Origin: Methylocystis sp. L43
Lineage (GTDB): Bacteria > Pseudomonadota > Alphaproteobacteria > Rhizobiales > Beijerinckiaceae
Direction of reading: 5' to 3'
Assembly: GCF_015709525.1 (NCBI RefSeq)
Contig: NZ_JADNRA010000035.1
Span: 124,001-188,000 of the forward strand
Length of the DNA stretch: 64,000 nt
Shown: one piece after another, positions 55,489 to 63,487 of the stretch
How the letters are laid out: each line of letters begins with the position of its first letter
Numbering within the stretch: position 1 is the first letter of the stretch
Notes under the pieces: model-generated
The model's input: the letters and a program-made list of their open reading frames with translations, nothing else
The model's database searches: none
Told to the model about the DNA's origin: nothing
Translations under genes and position numbers: made by a program

Positions 55489-55842
55489 TCAGGCCTGCTT
55501 TTCGGCGTCGAACTGGGCGAAGGCGGCGAGCGCGTGGCTCGCATACATCACCGACGGTCCGGCGCCCATGTAGATGCTCATGGCGAGCGTCTCCATCACC
55601 TCCTCGCGCGTCGCGCCGCGCTGTGACGCGGCTTTGGCGTGGAAAGCGATGCAATCGTCGCAGCGCACCGCGACGCTGACCGCAAGCGCGATCAGTTCCT
55701 TTGTCTTGGGGTCGAGCGCGCCCTGCGCGCCCGCCGATATCGCCATCGCCGAAAAGGCCTTCATCACCTCAGGCGAGCCGACGCGCAATTCTCTTATGTC
55801 GGCGGAGAGCTTCTTGGCGAGCGCCGCCCAGTCTTCGATCAT
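55489..55842 (-). CDS. Carboxymuconolactone decarboxylase/AhpD-like protein
   Basis: A 117-residue helical protein with the redox CxxC-x3-H motif of AhpD-type members (CDDCIAFH; C61, C64, H68), so a thiol-redox role is more likely than decarboxylation. The start overlaps the end of the RND gene by four bases. It is cotranscribed with the RND and rhodanese genes. Confidence 0.9.
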   Translation of the reverse strand: MIEDWAALAKKLSADIRELRVGSPEVMKAFSAMAISAGAQGALDPKTKELIALAVSVAVRCDDCIAFHAKAASQRGATREEVMETLAMSIYMGAGPSVMYASHALAAFAQFDAEKQA

Positions 55843-58800
55843 GACGCACTCCTTGGGACTTCGTCGTCGCGCAGGACGACATAGATCGCGGGGATGACAA
55901 GCAAGGTCAGCGCCGTCGATGAGGCGAGGCCAAAGACCAGCGAAATGGCGAGACCCTGAAAGATCGGATCGGTAAGGATAAAGGCCGCGCCGATGATCGC
56001 CGCGGCGGCGGTCAGAAAGATCGGCTTGAAGCGGACGGCGCCCGCCTCGATCAGCGCCGCGCGCAAGCTCATGCCGCGGGCGCGCAAATGCCGGATGAAG
56101 TCGACGAGCAGGATCGAATTGCGCACGACGATTCCGGCGAGCGCGATGAAGCCGATCATCGAGGTGGCGGTGAAGGCGGCGTTGAACAGGATATGGCCGA
56201 TGACGATGCCGACGAGCGTCAATGGCACCGGCGCCAGGATGACCAGCGGCAGCTTGAACGAGCCGAACTGCGCGACGACCAGAAGATAGATGCCGAGCAG
56301 CGCCACCATGAAGGCTGCGCCCATGTCGCGGAAGGTCACGTAGGTCACCTCCCATTCGCCGTCCCAGAGCAGCGTGGGCTTGGAATCATCGAGCGGCTGG
56401 CCGTGATATTTGATCGTCGGCGGACCTGAGGCGCCCCAATCGATCTTGTCGATCGCGTCTTCGACCGCGAGCATCCCATAGATCGGCGCTTCGAAACGTC
56501 CGGCGACCTCGGCGCTGACCATTTCGGCGAAGCGGCCGTTGTGCCGGAAAATCGGATAGGAGCCGAGTTCGCGGGTCGCCTTGACGACGTCGCCGAGTTC
56601 GACATTGGCGCCCTGACGCGCCGTGCCGCCGGCAGGGAGCGGCGTCGACAGGATGCGTTCGCTCGGCGTCATGGCCCCGCGCGGCAACGCCACGGAAATG
56701 TCGATGGGCTTGGCGCCGCCGCCTTTTTGCGAAAAGCCGATCTTCACGCCGCCGACCAGAGCCCCGATCGTGTCGTAGACGGCGCGCTCTTCGACGCCAT
56801 GATATTCGAGCGCTTCCTGATCGATCTCGAAGCGTAGGCGCTCGGCGCGCTGGCCGAAGCTGTCGTCCGTATCGACGACGAAATCGACCGCGTCAAAAGC
56901 CTTGCGCACTTTCGCCGCAAGATCGCGCCGCGATTGCGCGTCCGGACCATAGACTTCGGCGAGCAGCGTCGACAGCACGGGAGGGCCCGGCGGCACTTCG
57001 ACGACCTTGATCGCGGTATGCTCCGGCGCGGGCAGGCCTTCGAGCCTCTTGCGAATGTCGAGCGCGATCGCATGGCTCGCGCGGCTGCGCTCCGACTTCG
57101 GCTGCAGATTGATCGCCAGATCGCCCATCTCCGGCGCCTTGCGCATATAATAGTGCCGCACCAGACCGTTGAAGTTGAACGGCGCGGCGGCGCCCGCATA
57201 GGACTGAACGGAGGTCAGCTCCGGGATATCTTTCAGGCGCTCGGCCGCCGCCGTCAGCACCCGATCCGTTTCTTCGAGCGAAGCGCCGCGCGGCAGATCG
57301 ACGACGACCGCAATCTCCGACTTGTTGTCGAACGGCAGCAGCTTCACGCGCACGGTCTTCGTTGCCAAGAGCGCCATGGAGAGAAGCGTCGCAAGACCGA
57401 CGCCGATCAGAAACCATTGCGAACGCTTTCGGCCCTTCAGCAGGGGCGTCGCGACGCGCACATAGAAATTGCCCATGGGGCCGCGTTCATGCGCATGATC
57501 GACGCCGTCGCCGCGCTCCTGCGCGAAACGCTTGCCGGCGACCTTGAGCAGAAGCCAGGGCGTGATCGTCATGGCGACAAAAAAGGAAAAGATCATCGCG
57601 AGCGAAGCGTTCGCGGGAATGGGGCTCATATAGGGCCCCATCAGACCCGAGACGAACATCATCGGCAGCAGCGCGGCGACGATGGTGAGCGTCGCGACGA
57701 TGGTTGGATTGCCGACTTCCGCCACGGCTTCCACCGCCGTATCGATCAGGCTGCGGGAGCCGCGCATATGCCAGTGGCGCACGATGTTTTCAACGACGAC
57801 GATGGCGTCGTCGACCAGAATGCCGATGGAGAAAATGAGCGCGAAAAGACTGACGCGATTGATCGTGTAGCCCATCAGCCATGAGGCGAAGAGCGTGAGC
57901 AGAATCGTCGTCGGGATGATGACGAAGACGACGACGCCCTCGCGCCAGCCGACCATCACCACGATGAGCGCGACGATCGAGACGGTCGCGAGCGCGAGAT
58001 GGAAAAGCAGCTCATTGGCCTTTTCGGTGGCCGTCTCGCCATAGTCGCGCGTCACCGCGATCTCAATATCGTCGGGAACGATGCGGCCCTTGACGGCCTC
58101 CAGCCGATGCATGACCTCGTCGGCGACGATGACGGCGTTGGCGCCCTTGCGCTTCGCGATCGCGATGCTGACAGCGGGGCGCTTATCAAGGCCGCCGGCG
58201 GCGTTGCGGGTCATTGTCCAGCTGAGCCGGTCGGGCTCGGCGGCGCCGACGCGCACATCGGCGACGTCTTTTACATAGACCGGCCGTCCGTCTCTCGTGG
58301 TGAGCAGCAGCAGACCGACATCGGGAACGCCCTGCAGAGTTTGGCCGGCGACGACCGGCACGGCGCGATTGGCCTCGCGAAACGCGCCGACGAGAAAGGA
58401 GCGGTTGGCGTTGGTCAGCTTGTCAATGAGCTGATTGAGCGTCACCCCAGATTGCGACAGGCGCTCCGGATCAGGTTCGACGCGGATCTGATTGGGGCTG
58501 CCGCCGACGATGTAACTTAAGCCGACGTCATTGACCTTGGTGAGGTCGTGCTGCAGCTCCTCGGCGACCTGATAGAGGCCGTTGTCGGTCCATCGATCGG
58601 CGCGCTCCGGCTTCGCCGACAGCGTCAGCACGACGATCGCCACGTCATCGATGCCGCGGCCGATGATCAGCGGCTCGGGAATGCCCTTCGGCAATTCACC
58701 GATATTGGCGCGTATCTTGTCGTGAATGCGCAGCACGGCGTTGTCCTGCGGCGTGCCGACATAAAAGCGCGCTGTGACGACCACATTGTCGTCGCGCGTC

Positions 58801-59075
58801 TGCGAATAGACATGCTCGACGCCGTTGACGCCCTTGATGATGTCCTCAAGCGGGCGGGTGATGAGTTCGATCGCGTCTTCAGCCTTATAGCCGTTGGCCG
58901 ACACCATGATGTCGACCATCGGCACGGAGATCTGCGGCTCCTCCTCGCGCGGCAGCGAGCGCAGCGCGATCAGCCCGACGAGAATCGAGGCGATCAGCAG
59001 CAGCGGCGTCAACGGCGAATTGATGAAAGTGCGGGTCAGCGTTCCGGAAATGCCGGGGCGAAACTCTGCGCTCAT
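55839..59075 (-). CDS. RND-family efflux transporter permease
   Basis: A 1078-residue inner-membrane pump of the AcrB/CzcA superfamily with 12 helices in two repeats and large periplasmic loops. The proton-relay Asp pair is in FSIGILVDDAIVVVENIV (near residue 410). The substrate is unknown. It overlaps the MFP gene start and the CMD gene by 4 bp each. Linkage to a rhodanese and an AhpD-like protein, rather than to an outer-membrane channel gene, is characteristic of a recurrent cluster. Confidence 0.92.
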   Translation of the reverse strand: MSAEFRPGISGTLTRTFINSPLTPLLLIASILVGLIALRSLPREEEPQISVPMVDIMVSANGYKAEDAIELITRPLEDIIKGVNGVEHVYSQTRDDNVVVTARFYVGTPQDNAVLRIHDKIRANIGELPKGIPEPLIIGRGIDDVAIVVLTLSAKPERADRWTDNGLYQVAEELQHDLTKVNDVGLSYIVGGSPNQIRVEPDPERLSQSGVTLNQLIDKLTNANRSFLVGAFREANRAVPVVAGQTLQGVPDVGLLLLTTRDGRPVYVKDVADVRVGAAEPDRLSWTMTRNAAGGLDKRPAVSIAIAKRKGANAVIVADEVMHRLEAVKGRIVPDDIEIAVTRDYGETATEKANELLFHLALATVSIVALIVVMVGWREGVVVFVIIPTTILLTLFASWLMGYTINRVSLFALIFSIGILVDDAIVVVENIVRHWHMRGSRSLIDTAVEAVAEVGNPTIVATLTIVAALLPMMFVSGLMGPYMSPIPANASLAMIFSFFVAMTITPWLLLKVAGKRFAQERGDGVDHAHERGPMGNFYVRVATPLLKGRKRSQWFLIGVGLATLLSMALLATKTVRVKLLPFDNKSEIAVVVDLPRGASLEETDRVLTAAAERLKDIPELTSVQSYAGAAAPFNFNGLVRHYYMRKAPEMGDLAINLQPKSERSRASHAIALDIRKRLEGLPAPEHTAIKVVEVPPGPPVLSTLLAEVYGPDAQSRRDLAAKVRKAFDAVDFVVDTDDSFGQRAERLRFEIDQEALEYHGVEERAVYDTIGALVGGVKIGFSQKGGGAKPIDISVALPRGAMTPSERILSTPLPAGGTARQGANVELGDVVKATRELGSYPIFRHNGRFAEMVSAEVAGRFEAPIYGMLAVEDAIDKIDWGASGPPTIKYHGQPLDDSKPTLLWDGEWEVTYVTFRDMGAAFMVALLGIYLLVVAQFGSFKLPLVILAPVPLTLVGIVIGHILFNAAFTATSMIGFIALAGIVVRNSILLVDFIRHLRARGMSLRAALIEAGAVRFKPIFLTAAAAIIGAAFILTDPIFQGLAISLVFGLASSTALTLLVIPAIYVVLRDDEVPRSAS

Positions 59076-60070
59076 GGCGTCGACACCACGTCGCCGTCAT
59101 GGAGGCCGGATAGAATCTCGACGCCGTCGCCGTGCGCTTCGCCAAGCTGAATGACGACCTCTTCGCCGGAGGCGAGTCGGACAAAATCCACGCCGGCGCG
59201 TCGATAGACCGCGCTGCGCGGGATGATGATCGTGTCACGCTTGCCCGTCGTGACGTAAACCCGCGCCCGTTCGCCGACGAAATAGTCGCCGAGTCCTACG
59301 ACGTCGACGTCGGCGATGACGCGGCCGCCCTGAATCTCGGGATAGACGATGCGCACACGCCCTTGTTTACGTTCGCCGCCCGCCTCCGCATGCAGGCCGC
59401 GCGCGCCGATCTCGACCTTGTCGCCGGCGCGCATAAAGCGCGCGTGGCGTTCGGGCAATTGCAGGCGCAGGATATATTTGTCTTCGGCGATCGTCGCGAT
59501 GGTTTCGCCCGGCAGGACAACCCGGCCGACGGAAACCGGAATGGTGAGGATACGGCCAGGCCCCGGCGCGCGCACCGAGCCTTCCGCCGCCTGCTGCTCG
59601 ATGACGCCACGGTCGGACCGCAAGGCCGAGAGGTTGCGGTCGGCGACGTCGAGCGCGGTTTTCGCGTGATCGAACAGCGCCTTGGTATAGACTCCGCGTC
59701 GAAACAGTTCCTGCGCGCGGTCGAAATCGCCCTGCGCCTTCTCGCGCTGCGCCTGCTGAGAGCGGATCCGCTGATCGAGCGCCTGAATCTGCAGAAAAAG
59801 TTTCTGATCGACGACCGAAGCGATTTCGGCGCCGCCGGCGACGTCATCGCCCTCTTTGATCTTGAGCGCGCTCACGGTGCCGCCGATGCGGGCCCGCGCC
59901 GTCAATTGGTGCGCCGGCTCCACCGAAGCGACAACCGCCTTGAGGTCATCCACCGGGGCGACCCGGATCGTGATCTCTCCGGCGTTCGCGCCCAAGGAAG
60001 CGCCCAAGGAATAAGTCAACGCTGCGAGGAGCGCCGTCGGCGCAAAATGGAAGCGGCACATTGGTCTCAT
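59072..60070 (-). CDS. RND efflux periplasmic adaptor (MFP)
   Basis: A 332-residue periplasmic membrane-fusion protein with a signal sequence (cleavage near ANAGE). A lipoyl half-domain motif (ARIGGTVSALKIKEGDDV), a coiled coil at about 90-140 (QALDQRIRSQQAQREKAQGDF) and a beta-barrel domain follow. It starts the operon with the RND gene, overlapping by 4 bp. No TolC-type partner is in the window. Confidence 0.9.
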   Translation of the reverse strand: MRPMCRFHFAPTALLAALTYSLGASLGANAGEITIRVAPVDDLKAVVASVEPAHQLTARARIGGTVSALKIKEGDDVAGGAEIASVVDQKLFLQIQALDQRIRSQQAQREKAQGDFDRAQELFRRGVYTKALFDHAKTALDVADRNLSALRSDRGVIEQQAAEGSVRAPGPGRILTIPVSVGRVVLPGETIATIAEDKYILRLQLPERHARFMRAGDKVEIGARGLHAEAGGERKQGRVRIVYPEIQGGRVIADVDVVGLGDYFVGERARVYVTTGKRDTIIIPRSAVYRRAGVDFVRLASGEEVVIQLGEAHGDGVEILSGLHDGDVVSTP

Positions 60071-60167
60071 GCAGGCCAGTTATATGCGCAAAGTGTAAAT
60101 TAGCAATAGCGAATTTAAGTTCGGGGAAGGAGAGGCGGCGCGCGGCCGCCGAATTCCCGCGGTCGCG

Positions 60168-60404
60168 TCAGCCCCAAAGATTGCACCAGCCACGTGCGCT
60201 GACGGGTCCGCTCACGACGCCGCAGCCCGATGGGGCGTTGAACCAGGAGCAGTTGGCGCAACTTTGCCGGCCGTTCGGCGCGCCGCGGTAGGCGGCCGCC
60301 GATTTGCTCGACTTCGCTTGCGCGCTCGTTGTGCTCAGTCCAGCCGCAGCCGCGCCCAACAGCAACATCAAGGAGCGGCGCGTCGGCGCGAGACATCCAG
60401 CCAT
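60168..60404 (-). CDS. Exported high-potential iron-sulfur protein
   Basis: A 78-residue protein. A Tat signal (PTRRSLMLLLGAA) is followed by four Cys (C49, C52, C61, C74; spacing C-x2-C-x8-C-x12-C) that would bind the 4Fe-4S cluster, and the end RGWCNLW is typical of HiPIP. It should carry electrons in the periplasm. It is divergent from the BigR-type repressor gene, with only 160 bp between, and may share its control. Confidence 0.88.
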   Translation of the reverse strand: MAGCLAPTRRSLMLLLGAAAAGLSTTSAQAKSSKSAAAYRGAPNGRQSCANCSWFNAPSGCGVVSGPVSARGWCNLWG

Positions 60405-60528
60405 TTCACTCTCCCTTCGCAACTTGTCCGTTCTCGGACGATTCGAATAAATTAGATTTACGTAATATACTGGGTTCTTGTCGGCTTGAATGCGACATAA
60501 GCGCTCTTCGGAGGCGCCTCTGGCGCGC

Positions 60529-60557
60529 TTGACAATTATATTCAATAAACATAATTT
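60529..60557 (+). promoter_or_regulatory. Sigma-70 promoter with overlapping AT-rich operator for bigR
   Basis: TTGACA (60529-60534), 17 nt, TAATTT (60552-60557) make a near-consensus promoter eight bases before the bigR start. The spacer is bounded by an inverted repeat, AATTAT (60534-60539) and ATAATT (60551-60556), an attractive site for the autogenous repressor. A second AT-rich palindrome, ATTCGAAT, lies at 60441-60448 toward the HiPIP gene. Confidence 0.72.
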
Positions 60558-60564
60558 AGAGACT

Positions 60565-60924
60565 ATGAATGTAAATCTGCTTGCGCTCGCGCCGAAAGCT
60601 GCGGAAGCCGAGAGTTTTCTCAAGGCGCTGGCCAACCGCCATCGGCTGATGGTGCTCTGCCAGCTGCACGGGGGCGAGCTGTCGGTGACAAAGCTGCAGG
60701 AGGCGATTGGACTGAGCCAATCGTCACTGTCGCAGCACCTTGCGCGGCTGCGCGAGGACAAGCTCGTCAAGACCCGCCGCGAATCGCAGACGATTTACTA
60801 TTCCTTGTCCGATGGAAACGTCTCGCGGATCATCGGACTGCTCTATGAAATGTTCTGCGCCGAGCAGTGCGGCAAGCCGGCCAAACCGCGCGCGCGCGCC
60901 AAATCGAAGGAACTCACGCGATGA
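60565..60924 (+). CDS. bigR: BigR/SqrR-type persulfide-sensing ArsR repressor
   Basis: A 119-residue winged-helix repressor. HTH segment LSQSSLSQHLARLREDKLV matches ArsR. Two Cys, C32 (VLCQL) and C98 (MFCAE), are 66 residues apart, the same spacing as the dithiol pair in BigR and SqrR that forms a tetrasulfide with persulfides. C102 is a third Cys. Its stop overlaps the next start by four bases. Target genes are probably the DUF2892 gene, SQR and perhaps HiPIP. Confidence 0.85.
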   Translation: MNVNLLALAPKAAEAESFLKALANRHRLMVLCQLHGGELSVTKLQEAIGLSQSSLSQHLARLREDKLVKTRRESQTIYYSLSDGNVSRIIGLLYEMFCAEQCGKPAKPRARAKSKELTR

Positions 60925-61121
60925 GCATTGATCGCATCATCATGGCTTTCGCCGGGACCATGATCCTCCTGAGCCTGCTTTTGGCGCAGTTGTTCAGCCC
61001 GTGGTGGCTCTTGCTCACAGCTTTCGTCGGCGTCAACCTGTTGCAGGCGGCCTTCACGGGCCTCTGCCCATTGGCGATGGCGCTGAAGCGGTACGGCGCC
61101 AAATCGGGCGCCGCCTTCTAG
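60921..61121 (+). CDS. DUF2892 (YgaP-like) membrane protein
   Basis: A 66-residue protein with two membrane helices and the DUF2892 marker FTGLCPLAMALKRYG. In YgaP-type proteins this domain anchors a rhodanese; here it stands alone. In other bacteria it accompanies BigR operons. ATG at 60921 overlaps the bigR stop (ATGA). Confidence 0.85.
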   Translation: MSIDRIIMAFAGTMILLSLLLAQLFSPWWLLLTAFVGVNLLQAAFTGLCPLAMALKRYGAKSGAAF

Positions 61122-61208
61122 ACGTCATCGACGTTCAGCATGGGCGCGCTAATCGTTCGCAGCGCGCCTGAGTGAAGACTTTGGATCGTGAGCGACGAAG
61201 GGCAGACG

Positions 61209-61877
61209 ATGCCGTCTGATTGGATCGACGAAACGCCCTCCTTGCGCAGCCTCGACGCGGCGACGAAGACGCTTCTGCGGGACTCCGCCATGCGCAAGCA
61301 AATTCCGCGAGGCGCCGTGCTGTTCCGGCCCGGCGACTATTGCGCGCATTTTCCGCTGATCGTTTCGGGCTCGGTGCGGGTGCAGCGGGTGACTGAATCG
61401 GGTCGGGAAATCGTGCTTTACCGGGTCGGCGCGAACGAAACCTGCGTTCTCACCACTGCCTCGCTGCTCTCGGATGACGCCTATGCGGCCGAGGGCGTCG
61501 CCGAAACCGACGTCACCGCCTATGTCGTGCCCGCCGATCGGTTCAACGCGCTGATGAACGCGTCGGAAGGTTTTCGCGCGCTGGTGTTCGACGGCTACGG
61601 AAAGCGACTCGCCTCGCTGATGTCGCGCATCGAGGAAATTGTCTGCACACGCATCAATGTTCGCTTGGCGGAGCGTCTTCTCGCGCTGCGCGGCGCCGGC
61701 GACAAAATCGCGGCGACGCAGCAGGCGCTCGCCGCAGATCTCGGCACCGCGCGTGAAGTCGTTGGTCGTACGCTGAAAGCGTTTGAGCGCTCAGGCTGGG
61801 TGAAATTGTCGCGCGGCGGCGCCGAGATCGTCAATCTGGCGGCATTGCGATCGCTCTGCGACGCGCAGCGTGACTAA
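61209..61877 (+). CDS. Crp/Fnr-family transcription regulator
   Basis: A 222-residue protein with an N-terminal cyclic-nucleotide-binding-fold sensor (about 25-135) and C-terminal HTH (TQQALAADLGTAREVVGRTLK). Two Cys, in GDYCAHF and NETCVL, lie in the sensor; there is no Fnr-type N-terminal Cys cluster. It may sense redox or sulfur state and regulate SQR and cydA downstream, but that is inferred from position. Start 61209 is preceded by GAAGGGC; a GTG at 61188 is possible. Confidence 0.85.
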   Translation: MPSDWIDETPSLRSLDAATKTLLRDSAMRKQIPRGAVLFRPGDYCAHFPLIVSGSVRVQRVTESGREIVLYRVGANETCVLTTASLLSDDAYAAEGVAETDVTAYVVPADRFNALMNASEGFRALVFDGYGKRLASLMSRIEEIVCTRINVRLAERLLALRGAGDKIAATQQALAADLGTAREVVGRTLKAFERSGWVKLSRGGAEIVNLAALRSLCDAQRD

Positions 61878-61973
61878 GTCGCGGACATGCGCGCGCCAAG
61901 CGTGCATGTCATCGCCAATGAGCGCAACCGTCAGCGCGAAACGTGATGCGCAAAGCGCAAGGGGGGGACTTAA

Positions 61974-63257
61974 ATGGCTCATATCGTCGTCATGGGCGCG
62001 GGGATCGGCGGCGTCGCCGCGGCGCTGGAAGTCCGCGAGGGACTTGCAAAGCAACATCAGGTTACGGTCGTTTCGGAACTCGAGAATTTTCAGTTCACGC
62101 CGTCCAACCCGTGGCTCGCCGTGCAATGGCGCAAGCCGGACGAACTCAAGGTGCCGCTCGCGCCGGTCTTCAAAAAGAAGAAGATCAATTTCATTCCCGT
62201 GGGCGCGAAGCGCGTTCTGCCTGACGAAAACCGTCTCGAACTGCAGAATGGCGAGAGCATCGCCTACGACTATCTCGTTATTGCGACCGGTCCCAAGCTC
62301 GCCTTCGAAGAAGTGCCGGGGCTTGGACCACATGGCGGACATACGCATTCGGTCTGCACGTTGCAGCATGCCGAGACGGCGTCGAAGGCCTATGAGGACT
62401 TCTGCAAGGATCCTGGTCCGATCATCGTCGGCGCCGCGCCCGGCGTCTCCTGTTTTGGTCCGGCGTATGAATACGCCATGATCCTTTCCACCGATCTGCG
62501 TCGGCGCGGCATCCGCGACAAGGTGCCGATGACTTACATCACGTCCGAGCCTTATGTCGGCCATCTGGGTTTGGGGGGCGTCGGCGATACGAAGGGAATG
62601 CTCGAATCGGCGTTCCGCGATCGCGACATCAAATGGATCGTCAACGCCAAGACGACCGCCGTTGAACCGGGACTTCTCAAATGCGCCGAGCTTGACGATC
62701 AGGGGCAGGTCAAGAAAGAGCACGAAGTGCCGTTCAAATTCGCCATGGTGATGCCGGCCTTCAAAGGCGTCGACGCGCTGATGGGCGTCGAAGGACTGGT
62801 CAATCCGCGCGGCTTCGTCATCATCGACAAGAACCAGCGCAATCCGAAATACCGAAATGTCTTCGGCGTCGGCGTCTGCGTTGCGATCCCGCCTGTCGAA
62901 GCGACGCCGGTGCCGACGGGCACGCCGAAGACCGGCTACATGATCGAGTCAATGGTGACGGCGACGGCGCATAATATCGCCGCGCTGATCGCTGGGCGCG
63001 AAGCGAAAGAAGAAGGCACGTGGAATGCGGTTTGCTTGGCGGATTTCGGCGACAAGGGCGTCGCCTTCGTCGCCAAGCCGCAGATTCCGCCGCGCAACGT
63101 CAATTGGTCGAGCGAGGGGCGGTGGGTGCATCTTGCGAAGATCGCCTATGAAAAATACTTCCTGCGCAAGGTCCGCAAGGGACAGAGCGAGCCTGTCTAT
63201 GAGCGGTACATCATGAAACTGCTCGGCATCGAACGGCTACGCCGCGCCCTGTCATAA
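61974..63257 (+). CDS. sqr: Sulfide:quinone oxidoreductase
   Basis: A 427-residue FAD enzyme that oxidises sulfide to polysulfide/persulfide and reduces quinone. The FAD loop GAGIGGVAAALE is at 8-19. The three catalytic Cys are C128 (SVCTLQH), C160 (APGVSCFGP) and C354 (NAVCLADFGD), matching the spacing known for Acidithiobacillus SQR. The C-terminal membrane-associating helices are present. It lies between the regulator and cyd genes. Confidence 0.94.
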   Translation: MAHIVVMGAGIGGVAAALEVREGLAKQHQVTVVSELENFQFTPSNPWLAVQWRKPDELKVPLAPVFKKKKINFIPVGAKRVLPDENRLELQNGESIAYDYLVIATGPKLAFEEVPGLGPHGGHTHSVCTLQHAETASKAYEDFCKDPGPIIVGAAPGVSCFGPAYEYAMILSTDLRRRGIRDKVPMTYITSEPYVGHLGLGGVGDTKGMLESAFRDRDIKWIVNAKTTAVEPGLLKCAELDDQGQVKKEHEVPFKFAMVMPAFKGVDALMGVEGLVNPRGFVIIDKNQRNPKYRNVFGVGVCVAIPPVEATPVPTGTPKTGYMIESMVTATAHNIAALIAGREAKEEGTWNAVCLADFGDKGVAFVAKPQIPPRNVNWSSEGRWVHLAKIAYEKYFLRKVRKGQSEPVYERYIMKLLGIERLRRALS

Positions 63258-63272
63258 GGCGGCGCCGCAGCC

Positions 63273-63301
63273 ATGCAACGCTAGGGCATGCAACGCTAGG
63301 G
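63273..63301. repeat. Short tandem repeat before cydP
   Basis: CATGCAACGCTAGGG occurs at 63273-63287 and again (14 nt) at 63288-63301, between sqr and cydP. It may be a duplicated regulatory or ribosome-proximal site; AGGG precedes the cydP start by about eight bases. Confidence 0.65.
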
Positions 63302-63309
63302 ATGAGTCG

Positions 63310-63468
63310 ATGCGCACAAGACCATTGGGACGCGAGATCGCCATCGCGCTTGGTTTCAAGCTGCTGGCGCTCATTGCGCTTTACATCGCGTTCTTCGGTC
63401 CCGCGCATCGCATCAAGGTGACGCCGGCGCAGATGGCGGAAGCGCTGTCCGCCACCGCGCCGCGCTGA
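63310..63468 (+). CDS. cydP: Small cytochrome bd oxidase-associated protein CydP
   Basis: A 52-residue protein with one membrane helix (about 13-30) and the CydP pattern: [20 protein letters not shown], then FFGPAHR and a soluble tail [10 protein letters not shown]. It lies 19 bp before cydA, in the usual position of this small accessory subunit. It is too short for automatic gene calling but has AGGGAT before the ATG. Confidence 0.85.
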   Translation: MRTRPLGREIAIALGFKLLALIALYIAFFGPAHRIKVTPAQMAEALSATAPR

Positions 63469-63487
63469 CATCGATCAGGAGCTTAAA

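Noticed and set aside
55489-56355. Single long frame reading as a 288-residue CMD protein
   Set aside because: The upstream half overlaps the RND gene in another frame and is Arg-rich nonsense. The real CMD start at 55842 overlaps the RND stop by four bases.
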